Positions 1-6,294 are shown, counted from the stretch's first letter. The stretch: DNA of 7,784 nt from Cytophagales bacterium (GCA_013298205.1 JAAFJZ010000106.1:1-7784); one strand, 5' to 3'. Numbers and translations are program-made. Notes: generated from the letters alone by a model not told the origin.

Positions 1-1134
1 ACCTTCATGCGAAGGAGGTGGAAACTTCTGAATATCTTTAAGCAAAATTTCATTCAGTTTAGAAGTCGAAATCTTTTTCGTTTTATTCGCAAAAACTTCA
101 ATTGCTATTTCAATAGATTTAAAAATACGCTGTTTTGTCGTTACAGAAGTGAAAATAATAGGAAAATAATCTATTGGAGCCATTCTTTCCCTAAGCGTAT
201 CTTCAAATTTTTTGGAAGTCAGGGTCTCTTTTTCTACCAAATCCCATTTATTTACCAACACAATTAATCCCTTCTTTTGCTGTGCTACCAAACCTAAAAT
301 ATGCATATCTTGCGATTCGATGCCTTTTGAAGCATCAAACATAACGATACAAACATCTGATTTTTCTATAGCCCTAGTAGAACGAAGTATGGAGTAAAAC
401 TCTATATCTTCATTAATTTTGGCTTTTTTTCTTATCCCTGCGGTATCAGTGAGAATAAATTTTTTGTCATATAAATTATACAAACTATCTATTGAATCTC
501 GGGTTGTGCCTGCCAAATCGGTTACAATGCTTCTTTCTACACCCAACAATGCATTAAGCAATGAAGATTTCCCTACATTTGGTCTGCCTACAATTGCTAT
601 TCTGGGCAAGCCTTTGTATTGATCTTCTATGCCTTGGGTTTCAAAATGAGTTACCACTTCTTCCAACAAATCTCCCGTTCCTGAACCAGACTGAGAAGAA
701 ACTGGAAAAATTTTGGCATCTAAACCTAGTCCATAAAATTCCACATAATCATTGCCTTTTTTAAATGTATCAGATTTGTTGGCTACTATGATGATGGGTT
801 TTTGTACATCTCTCAATAAATTGGCAAACTCTTCATCCAAACCATGAATGCCTACATTTACATCGACCATGAACAAAATCACATCAGCTTCTTCCATTGC
901 CAAATTGACTTGTTTGCGTATAGCTTCTTCAAAAATATCCTCAGAACCTACTACATAACCACCTGTATCAATCAAATCAAAATAGATTTCTTGCCAAAAA
1001 GATTTGCCATATTGCCTATCTCGGGTTACTCCGCTGGTATTGTCCATTATGGCCTGCCTCTCTCCCACCAAACGATTAAACAATGTTGATTTGCCCACAT
1101 TGGGTCTTCCTACTATAGCTACTGTGTTGCCCAT
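1..1134 (-). CDS. der: Ribosome-assembly GTPase Der (EngA), 3' end outside window
   Basis: Der is a tandem-domain GTPase that binds the maturing 50S ribosomal subunit in the cytoplasm. I translated it by hand from the ATG at 1134-1132; the frame stays open to the left edge, giving 378 codons and ending just after a PPPSHEG stretch. GTPase domain 1 shows GRPNVGKS at residues 9-16, a DTGG motif at about 57-60 and NKSD at 119-122. GTPase domain 2 shows a second GRPNVGKS at 183-190, DTAG at 230-233 and NKWD at 295-298. The C-terminal KH-like domain begins around residue 355 and is cut by the window edge; the family is usually about 435-490 residues, so at least 55 or so are missing. The start codon overlaps the era stop by one base (TAATG), which suggests translational coupling and a shared transcript. 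Two full G domains in one chain make the assignment very secure. Confidence 0.97.
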   Translation of the reverse strand, partial: MGNTVAIVGRPNVGKSTLFNRLVGERQAIMDNTSGVTRDRQYGKSFWQEIYFDLIDTGGYVVGSEDIFEEAIRKQVNLAMEEADVILFMVDVNVGIHGLDEEFANLLRDVQKPIIIVANKSDTFKKGNDYVEFYGLGLDAKIFPVSSQSGSGTGDLLEEVVTHFETQGIEDQYKGLPRIAIVGRPNVGKSSLLNALLGVERSIVTDLAGTTRDSIDSLYNLYDKKFILTDTAGIRKKAKINEDIEFYSILRSTRAIEKSDVCIVMFDASKGIESQDMHILGLVAQQKKGLIVLVNKWDLVEKETLTSKKFEDTLRERMAPIDYFPIIFTSVTTKQRIFKSIEIAIEVFANKTKKISTSKLNEILLKDIQKFPPPSHEG

Positions 1135-2024
1135 TATTTATTTTTATATCCAAATTTTTGTAGCGAATTTTGCATTTTTCGCCAGTTTTGTTCCACTTTT
1201 ACCGATAATTCCAAAAAAACCTTATTTCCGATAAATTCTTCTAAAGATTTCCTAGATTCTATTCCCAATTTTTTTATTTCCGCCCCTGCCGTACCAATTA
1301 CAATTCCTTTTTGAGATTCTCTTTCTACATAAATCAAGGCTTTGATCACTGTAATGCCTTCTTTTTCTTTATATTCAGTTACCACTACCTCACAACAATA
1401 AGGAATTTCTTTTTTGTATTGCACAAATATCGCTTCTCTTACAAACTCAGCAGCAAAAAAACGCTCTGGCTTATCTGTAAGTTGCTCATTATCAAAATAC
1501 GGGGGGTGAAAGGGCAAATTCCCAAGTACCAAATCAAATAAATCTCCCGTTTTTTCTTTTGTAAGTGCAGAAAGGCTTATACAATGAGGCGTACCAAGTA
1601 TTAGCTTCCATTCTTGCTCCAAAACCAAAATATCTTGGGTAGCGATATCAATTTTATTGATTACAATGATAATCGGCTTTTCTCTTTTTTTGATGCTTTC
1701 TATCCAAGGAGCAATCTCGGGTTTTTGAAATACATCTACTACATACAATATTATATCTGCATCTTCAAGGGAAGCATTTACAAATCCCATCATATTTTTT
1801 TGCAACTCATACGCTGGTTCTAGCAAGCCTGGTGTATCAGAATAGACAATTTGAAAATCATTTCCAGAAATAATTCCCATAATTCTATGCCTAGTCGTTT
1901 GTGCTTTTGAGGTTACAATGCTAAGCCTTTCGCCCACCATGGCATTCATTAAGGTAGATTTTCCCATATTGGGCATACCCACGATACTGACAAAACCCGA
2001 TTTGAATAATTTATTTTCTTCCAA
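1134..2024 (-). CDS. era: GTPase Era, 30S subunit maturation
   Basis: Era is a GTPase with a C-terminal KH RNA-binding domain that binds the 3' end of 16S rRNA and supports 30S assembly. The 296-residue product has the usual family length. Visible motifs are G1 GMPNMGKS (16-23), switch I TTRHR (43-47), G3 DTPG (63-66), G4 NKID (123-126) and G5 SAL (152-154). The KH domain spans about 205-285, with ERESQKG (234-240) and a GTAG turn (244-247). The start is TTG (2024-2022). A TGA lies in frame at 2039-2037, and the first downstream ATG (residue 17) falls inside the G1 motif, so no ATG could give a working protein. No Shine-Dalgarno sequence is seen; the leader is A-rich. The gene precedes der, with which it shares one base. 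Function is certain from the motifs; the exact start codon is likely but inferred. Confidence 0.97.
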   Translation of the reverse strand: MEENKLFKSGFVSIVGMPNMGKSTLMNAMVGERLSIVTSKAQTTRHRIMGIISGNDFQIVYSDTPGLLEPAYELQKNMMGFVNASLEDADIILYVVDVFQKPEIAPWIESIKKREKPIIIVINKIDIATQDILVLEQEWKLILGTPHCISLSALTKEKTGDLFDLVLGNLPFHPPYFDNEQLTDKPERFFAAEFVREAIFVQYKKEIPYCCEVVVTEYKEKEGITVIKALIYVERESQKGIVIGTAGAEIKKLGIESRKSLEEFIGNKVFLELSVKVEQNWRKMQNSLQKFGYKNK

Positions 2025-2039
2025 AGATATTTTTTTTCA

Positions 2040-2047
2040 CAAAAGTA
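2040..2047 (-). promoter_or_regulatory. Candidate -7 element of the era-der promoter
   Basis: Read on the minus strand this is TACTTTTG, an exact match to the Bacteroidota -7 consensus TAnnTTTG. It lies 15 bases before the era TTG codon, so the leader would be only about 8-11 bases. No TTG (-33 element) is present at 17-23 bp spacing, which lowers confidence. The element abuts the -33 TTG of the divergent tRNA promoter at 2048-2050. Confidence 0.4.
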
Positions 2048-2077
2048 TTGAATTTAATTAAATTAATACTACCTTTG
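2048..2077 (+). promoter_or_regulatory. Promoter of the initiator tRNA gene
   Basis: The sequence has TTG at 2048-2050 and TACCTTTG at 2070-2077, separated by 19 bp. This matches the established Bacteroidota primary sigma factor promoter (-33 TTG, about 19 bp, -7 TAnnTTTG). Transcription would begin only a few bases before the tRNA 5' end at 2089, as expected for a single tRNA transcript. The spacer is made only of A and T up to the C at 2069. Confidence 0.82.
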
Positions 2078-2088
2078 CACTTCTAAAT

Positions 2089-2161
<73 letters not shown>

Positions 2162-2170
2162 CAAGTCTTA

Positions 2171-2206
2171 AAAAGCCCTTTCAAATCATTGAAAGGGCTT
2201 TTTTTT
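2171..2206 (+). terminator. Rho-independent terminator of the tRNA-fMet gene
   Basis: A perfect 14-bp stem is formed by AAAAGCCCTTTCAA (2171-2184) and TTGAAAGGGCTTTT (2189-2202) around an ATCA loop, followed by T to 2206 (eight T in a row from 2199). It starts 10 bases after the tRNA. On the minus strand the same hairpin is followed by five T (the A run at 2170-2174), so it may also stop antisense transcription arriving from the sensor gene; that second role is inference. Confidence 0.93.
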
Positions 2207-2244
2207 ATGTGTATGATTATTTTTTATTCTAATTTTTTATTTTT

Positions 2245-2285
2245 ATTGTTTTTAAAAATTAAGTAAACAAATTTTTAAAAACAAT
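2245..2285. repeat. Perfect 16-bp inverted repeat
   Basis: ATTGTTTTTAAAAATT (2245-2260) is the exact reverse complement of AATTTTTAAAAACAAT (2270-2285), with a 9-base loop AAGTAAACA. Each arm itself contains the palindrome TTTTTAAAAA, so several alternative pairings exist. No T run follows on either strand, so it is not a typical intrinsic terminator. Function is unknown. Confidence 0.8.
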
Positions 2286-2385
2286 CTATTTTCTTAATTA
2301 TATAATTTAGAGCCGATTAATGTTTCAATTTTTTTTACTATTAATACCGAATAAAAAAATAAGCTCAATACTTTAAAGTCAAGAT

Positions 2386-2427
2386 AACTATGAAATAAAC
2401 CCTTAATTTAGGGTATATTTCATAGTT
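2386..2427. repeat. 18-bp inverted repeat with one mismatch
   Basis: AACTATGAAATAAACCCT (2386-2403) pairs with AGGGTATATTTCATAGTT (2410-2427) at 17 of 18 positions, around a TAATTT loop. The CCCT/AGGG clamp next to the loop makes it the most stable hairpin of this intergenic region. Neither side is followed directly by a T run. It lies about 115 bases beyond the sensor stop codon, so it could form at the 3' end of that transcript, either protecting the RNA end or helping termination; this is inference. Confidence 0.82.
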
Positions 2428-2542
2428 CAATGTTTTAAGTCGTACTTGAATTAACAAAGTAAAAAAAAAATTAATTTTTGTGGAAAAAAAGTTGCTAAAA
2501 GAATTAAACTTTAAATCAATAGAGGTAAGATTACGTATTTTG

Positions 2543-4600
2543 TTAAACTATTTTTTCTTTGGTAATATCTAAGGCATACTTTATAATCTTAGTAACATCT
2601 CCTTTGTCATTTAAAATGGGATTGTAGCTTCCTCTCATAAGAACTTGTTTTTGATTTTTACCGATTCTTGAAAATTCACCTTCTATAAACTCTCCATTAT
2701 TTAATTTCATCCAGAATTCGTTGTATTCTTTAGAAGTAGTAATATCCTCATTTACAAATATTTTGTGATGTATTCCTTTTATTTCATGAAGTTCATACCC
2801 CATCATTTTTAAGAAATTACTGTTTGCTGTCAAAATTTCACCTTTTCCATCAAATTCAATTATTGCATTTGATTTTGTTATTGCTAGTATTTGAGCTTCA
2901 AACTCAGAGGTGGCTTTTTTATTTTCAGTTATATCAATCGCAAGTTTTAATATTTTTTCTACAATATTTTGCTCGTTTAATATTGGCGTGTAAGTTGCAC
3001 TAAGCCAAACACTTTCACCCAATCTATCCATTCTTTTAAATTCTCCTGTTTGAGGAATTCCATTGTTTAAGTTTTCCCAAAATATTTTATAGTCATTAGA
3101 TAACTTATATTCATTGTCTAAAAAAATGCTGTGATGTTTATTTTGAATATCTTCTAATTTGTACTTGAAAGTTTTTAAAAATAATTCATTTGCATTTAAA
3201 ATATTCCCATTTGTATCGAATTGTATTTGAGCTAATGTAAGATTAATAGCTTGATTTTTGCTTAATAAAACATTTTCTTTAGCTTTCATTTCATCCTGAA
3301 TAGCGGATAGTTCTTCTAAATTTTGGCGCATTTCCTCTTCTTGCGCTCTTAGATCTTCGCTTTGTTGTTGAGAATTCTCAAGCAAAAAATTAGTTTTCTC
3401 CGTTATTTTATTATTTTGTACAAACAAGGCTGTTACTTCACTTGCTTTTAATAAAAAGTCTATTTCATGTTTTTCAAAAGAAGTATTAAAAGACGCAATC
3501 TCAAATAATCCTTCAACGTGGTTATTAATCAAAAGCGGTAAAATAATTAATGACCTAGGGTTAGCGTCTCCTAGTCCTGAAGTAATTCGAATGTAATCTT
3601 TTGGAATATCTATTAAGTAGATGTATTCTTTTTCTAAATAAGTTTGACCTAAAAGACCGGATTCTTGAGGAAGAAATTCTTGATTTATGTGTTTTTTTCT
3701 ATTATAAGCATAACAAGAAACGAGTTTTATCATTTCTAAATCATTTTGATTTATAGTAGAAATGTAAAATCCTCCTTGGTTTGCATTTATGTATTTAACT
3801 ATAAACGAAATTAAATAATCATATTTCATTTGAGTTTCAAGATTATTTGCTCGAACTATTTCATATAACTTATTGATTCCATCAATTATCCAGTTTCTTT
3901 TTTTATCTTCAATTTGAGAAAGCTCATTTTTGTGAATACTTTTTTGTAACTCATCTTGTATCGATTCAAGTTTATTATTTTTCTCTTTTGAATCTAATAA
4001 TAGTTTCAATGTTTCATTTTCAGTTTCTTTACTCAAAATCACATAACCATAAACGCAAGCAAATGTACAGCTTAAAGCTAAAAGGTTTGCAACATTAGAA
4101 AGCCAACCAGTTCTTATAATATTTGCATCTAAATTCATTTCTAACCAGTCGTTTGTTATAGGAAAAGTTAAAATTAATATAACACTAATCAATGAAAGTA
4201 CGATCAAGTAAACTTTTTCAGATAAATCAAATATTACAAAAGGAATTATTGAACAACCTAGTTCAATTAAATAAATTGATGGAATGGGTTGTTCTCCAGT
4301 TTTGCTCAAATAAGCATTAAAAATAGCTCCAATAGATATTGGAAAAATGGATATTATAAATCTCGAATAATAAAAAGCACCTTTTTGATTGAGGTAAATT
4401 GTTGAGAAACACAATATCATTCCTATAAATGGAAAAATAGCGAGTGGTCTAAAGTATATATATGAAATAATGGTAAATGGCAAGGCTACACAAAAAGTAA
4501 GTAATAAAGCTATTAAATTGGTAGGATATACTTTTCGTTTTAAATGCATTGGAATATTAAAATCCAAACCTGCATACAATAAATCTTTTTTGCTAAACAT
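2543..4600 (-). CDS. Membrane GAF-PAS-PAS sensor protein without output domain
   Basis: The 685-residue product starts at the ATG 4600-4598. It has a basic cytoplasmic N-terminus (HLKRK, 19-23), then six hydrophobic segments at about 27-50, 52-71, 79-97, 108-125, 130-147 and 168-190. A polar, helical linker (191-235) leads to a GAF-like domain (about 237-397), then a Gln/Glu-rich coiled coil (398-446, with RAQEEEMRQNLEEL). Two PAS domains follow (about 447-558 and 566-681). The PAS units resemble each other: both have a HH.IF motif, FW..LNNG, GEF.R, Y.PILN and end in LDIT or IDIT. This PAS style is common in bacterial sensors and in BdlA-like chemoreceptors. The chain stops five residues after PAS2, with no HisKA/HATPase, GGDEF, EAL, receiver or chemotaxis signalling domain. 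A role in sensing a membrane or cytoplasmic signal is likely; ligand and partner are unknown. It is monocistronic by position, with gaps of more than 320 bp on both sides. Confidence 0.9.
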   Translation of the reverse strand: MFSKKDLLYAGLDFNIPMHLKRKVYPTNLIALLLTFCVALPFTIISYIYFRPLAIFPFIGMILCFSTIYLNQKGAFYYSRFIISIFPISIGAIFNAYLSKTGEQPIPSIYLIELGCSIIPFVIFDLSEKVYLIVLSLISVILILTFPITNDWLEMNLDANIIRTGWLSNVANLLALSCTFACVYGYVILSKETENETLKLLLDSKEKNNKLESIQDELQKSIHKNELSQIEDKKRNWIIDGINKLYEIVRANNLETQMKYDYLISFIVKYINANQGGFYISTINQNDLEMIKLVSCYAYNRKKHINQEFLPQESGLLGQTYLEKEYIYLIDIPKDYIRITSGLGDANPRSLIILPLLINNHVEGLFEIASFNTSFEKHEIDFLLKASEVTALFVQNNKITEKTNFLLENSQQQSEDLRAQEEEMRQNLEELSAIQDEMKAKENVLLSKNQAINLTLAQIQFDTNGNILNANELFLKTFKYKLEDIQNKHHSIFLDNEYKLSNDYKIFWENLNNGIPQTGEFKRMDRLGESVWLSATYTPILNEQNIVEKILKLAIDITENKKATSEFEAQILAITKSNAIIEFDGKGEILTANSNFLKMMGYELHEIKGIHHKIFVNEDITTSKEYNEFWMKLNNGEFIEGEFSRIGKNQKQVLMRGSYNPILNDKGDVTKIIKYALDITKEKIV

Positions 4601-4779
4601 TAATATAGTCGTAGTTGTTGATGTAATTTTATGATTAAATTCTTATTATCAGAAATGTAATTGAAGGTTAAAAGAGAGACGAAATAATAACTCGTTAAAT
4701 AAAACGAAAAAAAATATGATAGACTTTTTACTCTAATAATAATCTAATTTTAAAACTTGGTATTATGTCAGAAAGAAAT

Positions 4780-4808
4780 AAAATCTGCACAAAATTCTGT
4801 ACGATTTT
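4780..4808. repeat. Quasi-palindrome, operator-like
   Basis: The core GCACAAAATTCTGTAC (4787-4802) is nearly self-complementary: six of eight symmetric positions are Watson-Crick, and the other two are A-C on this strand, which become G-U on the other. It is flanked by AAAATC (4780-4785) and its complement GATTTT (4803-4808), with one extra T at 4786. The symmetry would suit a dimeric DNA-binding protein or a weak hairpin in minus-strand RNA. Lying about 180 bases upstream of the sensor start and about 120 beyond the dedA stop, it could belong to either gene. Confidence 0.5.
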
Positions 4809-4818
4809 ATAGATTTTT

Positions 4819-4848
4819 AGTTTTAATATTAAAAAAAAAATTAAAACT
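4819..4848. repeat. 9-bp inverted repeat around an A-rich loop
   Basis: AGTTTTAAT (4819-4827) and ATTAAAACT (4840-4848) are perfect complements with a 12-base loop that includes most of an A10 run. It is made almost wholly of A-T pairs, so it may have arisen by composition alone. On the minus strand the loop would be T-rich. Confidence 0.4.
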
Positions 4849-4867
4849 TATATATTTTAGATAAAGA

Positions 4868-4903
4868 TTTTACTAAGTGAATTAATAAATTCACTTAGTA
4901 AAA
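4868..4903. repeat. Perfect 16-bp inverted repeat downstream of dedA
   Basis: TTTTACTAAGTGAATT (4868-4883) and AATTCACTTAGTAAAA (4888-4903) are exact reverse complements around an AATA loop. It begins 24 bases past the dedA stop codon, where a terminator would be expected. The T and A ends are inverted relative to a classic intrinsic terminator, however: the stem finishes in AAAA on both strands. A T10 run comes only after another 27 bases on the minus strand (4840-4831). It may be a transcript-end hairpin for the scpA-dedA operon, or a protein-binding palindrome. Confidence 0.8.
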
Positions 4904-4927
4904 GTTAAATTAATCATACAAAATTGC

Positions 4928-5566
4928 CTATGATTGTCTAACTTTTTTAGTTCCTCCAAGGAAAGTTTTTAAAACTACAAATCCTGTCAAAATTATAAAA
5001 GCTAGAATAATATATTCTAAATAGTTCAAAATTTGAGGATAACGTTGACCTAAAAAATATCCTGAGAGAATAAGTGCAAAAACCCAAATAAAGCCCCCTA
5101 AAACGTTATAAATAGAGAATTTTTTAAAATCCATTTCTACTACACCAGCCATAATAGGAGCAAACGTTCTAACAATGGGTAAAAAACGACCTACTATTAG
5201 AGTTCTCCCTCCAAGTTTTATAAAATAAGCTCTGGTTTTAATTAAATGCTCTTGCTTAAAAAAAATACTATTTTTTCGATTGTACAATTTTCTACCTACA
5301 ACTTTCCCGAAAATAAAGCCTGTATAGCTTCCTAAAATGGCAGCTGCACAAACTGAAGCTAATAATTTCCATAACTCAACTGTAAAATCGCCTGTACCGC
5401 AAAGGAGTCCTGCACTAAAAAGCAAATAATCACCTGGAAGAAAAAACCCAATTAACAATCCATTTTCAGCATAAACAATTAGGACTAAAAGAATTAAGCC
5501 TCCATTTCTAATAATGTCTTGTGAATGAGTTAAGGTATTCCACCAATAGGTTAATGTTTCGTTCAT
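4928..5566 (-). CDS. DedA-family (VTT/SNARE-associated) membrane protein
   Basis: DedA proteins are small inner-membrane proteins; characterised members recycle undecaprenyl phosphate or move phospholipids across the membrane. The 212-residue product has the normal length. Hydrophobic stretches lie at about 22-42, 44-58, 66-90, 131-150, 155-173 and 181-203. Family hallmarks are E34 in YAENGLLIGFFLPGD (32-46) with D46, and GRFLPIVRTFAPIMAG (126-141) with R127, R133, P137 and G141, which form the re-entrant loop region. The ATG (5566-5564) overlaps the scpA TGA in an ATGA of four bases, so translation is probably coupled to scpA. No Shine-Dalgarno sequence is visible. The substrate cannot be read from sequence; an UptA-like or phosphatidylethanolamine-linked role is only a family-level guess. 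Confidence 0.93.
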   Translation of the reverse strand: MNETLTYWWNTLTHSQDIIRNGGLILLVLIVYAENGLLIGFFLPGDYLLFSAGLLCGTGDFTVELWKLLASVCAAAILGSYTGFIFGKVVGRKLYNRKNSIFFKQEHLIKTRAYFIKLGGRTLIVGRFLPIVRTFAPIMAGVVEMDFKKFSIYNVLGGFIWVFALILSGYFLGQRYPQILNYLEYIILAFIILTGFVVLKTFLGGTKKVRQS

Positions 5567-6294
5567 TTTTTTTCTATCCAGAAATTATTGTAGCCTTCGC
5601 CTATACTTATATCAATGCTTTGTAATTGTAACAACTCTAAAATAGCCAAAAAATTATAGATTATTTCTAATTTTTCTTTACAATTACTTATCATTTGAGT
5701 AAAAGAAAGCCTATAATTAGTTGACAGAATTTTCAAAATGGCTTGTTTTTGTTCATCCATATTATATGTATGCAAAGCTACTTTGTGCTCAGGTTTGAAA
5801 GAGCTTGTTTCAAATTGCTTTACTACTTTTTGAAAAACTTTTAATAATTTATACAAATCTAACTTTTGTAAATCAATATCAATATTATTTTTTTGAGAAA
5901 TTAAAATGAGCTCCTCTTCAAGATTGCCCCTAAATTCATACATAAACCTTTGGTCTTCAAGAATATTGCAAGCTTTGGCTAACTCTTTAAATTTTTTATA
6001 CTCTAAAAGCCTTTCAGCCAAGTCAATACGAGGATCTATTTCATTTCCTTTATCATCCAGTTCCTTTCTTGGTAAAAGCATTTTTGCTTTAATTGACATT
6101 AATGTAGAAGCTACCAAGATAAATTCGCTAGCCACTTCCAAATTGCTACCTTCCAATTGATGCAAATAAGCCAAAAAATCGTCTGTAATTTTAGAAATAG
6201 GAATATCATAAATATCCAATTCATCCCTATCTACAAAAAAAAGCAACAAATCGAAAGGTCCTTGAAACAAGGGCAATTGAATTTCAAAACCCAT
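5563..6294 (-). CDS. scpA: Segregation and condensation protein A (kleisin)
   Basis: ScpA bridges the heads of the SMC dimer and binds ScpB, forming the SMC-ScpAB complex that compacts and separates chromosomes. The 243-residue product has a normal length. The N-terminal SMC-neck-binding region shows FQGPFDLLLFFVDRDELDIYDIPI split over residues 10-33, with the family hallmark F.GP.DLLL. The next conserved block is ASEFILVASTLMSIKAKMLLP (55-75). The middle (about 80-170) is charged and variable. A C-terminal winged helix (about 180-240) contains LAILELLQLQSIDI and ends in FWIEKK. The ATG at 6294 is the natural start because the conserved block begins within the first ten residues. The gene lies 94 bp after the ABC exporter gene and overlaps dedA by four bases. 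Neither scpB nor smc is in the window; they must lie elsewhere. Confidence 0.95.
   Translation of the reverse strand: MGFEIQLPLFQGPFDLLLFFVDRDELDIYDIPISKITDDFLAYLHQLEGSNLEVASEFILVASTLMSIKAKMLLPRKELDDKGNEIDPRIDLAERLLEYKKFKELAKACNILEDQRFMYEFRGNLEEELILISQKNNIDIDLQKLDLYKLLKVFQKVVKQFETSSFKPEHKVALHTYNMDEQKQAILKILSTNYRLSFTQMISNCKEKLEIIYNFLAILELLQLQSIDISIGEGYNNFWIEKK

Larger units (their letters stand above)
2207..2542. other. AT-rich convergent intergenic region
   Basis: This 336-bp stretch separates the tRNA terminator from the 3' end of the sensor gene, which is transcribed towards it. I find no convincing coding sequence or tRNA. It holds two long inverted repeats (2245-2285 and 2386-2427, listed separately), a 10-bp palindrome ACTTTAAAGT (2370-2379), and an A10 run (2461-2470) followed by TTAATTTTT. 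Read on the minus strand the last element gives AAAAATTAA followed by ten T, about 73 bases after the sensor stop codon. It could act as a weak terminator for that gene, but the stem would consist only of A-U pairs. Confidence 0.7.
4601..4927. other. AT-rich intergenic region upstream of the sensor gene
   Basis: This 327-bp region lies between the dedA stop codon and the sensor start, both on the minus strand, so it should contain the dedA 3' end and the sensor promoter. I found no exact TTG/TAnnTTTG promoter on the minus strand. The nearest is TACATTTC (4659-4652), one base off the -7 consensus and 51 bases before the sensor ATG, without a -33 TTG. The part near dedA carries three inverted repeats (4780-4808, 4819-4848 and 4868-4903) and an A10 run (4831-4840). 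No credible gene is seen; a 15-codon plus-strand ORF at 4765-4812 is most likely chance. Confidence 0.7.

Noticed and set aside
7..1234. Several plus-strand open frames across the der region
   Set aside because: They are antisense to der and the 3' end of era, whose minus-strand frames show complete GTPase motifs; the plus-strand translations have no recognisable domain.
2452..2463. Minus-strand TTACTTTG as a Bacteroidota -7 promoter element
   Set aside because: It differs from TAnnTTTG at the second base, has no TTG upstream and has no minus-strand gene start downstream before the tRNA region.
2207..2542. Remnant of a histidine kinase domain after the sensor gene
   Set aside because: No H-box, N-box or G-box-like coding sequence is visible in any frame; the stretch is AT-rich and full of stops.
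4765..4812. Plus-strand 15-codon ORF with two cysteines (MSERNKICTKFCTIL)
   Set aside because: There is no promoter, ribosome site or homology that I can recognise, and it coincides with the quasi-palindrome at 4780-4808; chance is the simplest reading.
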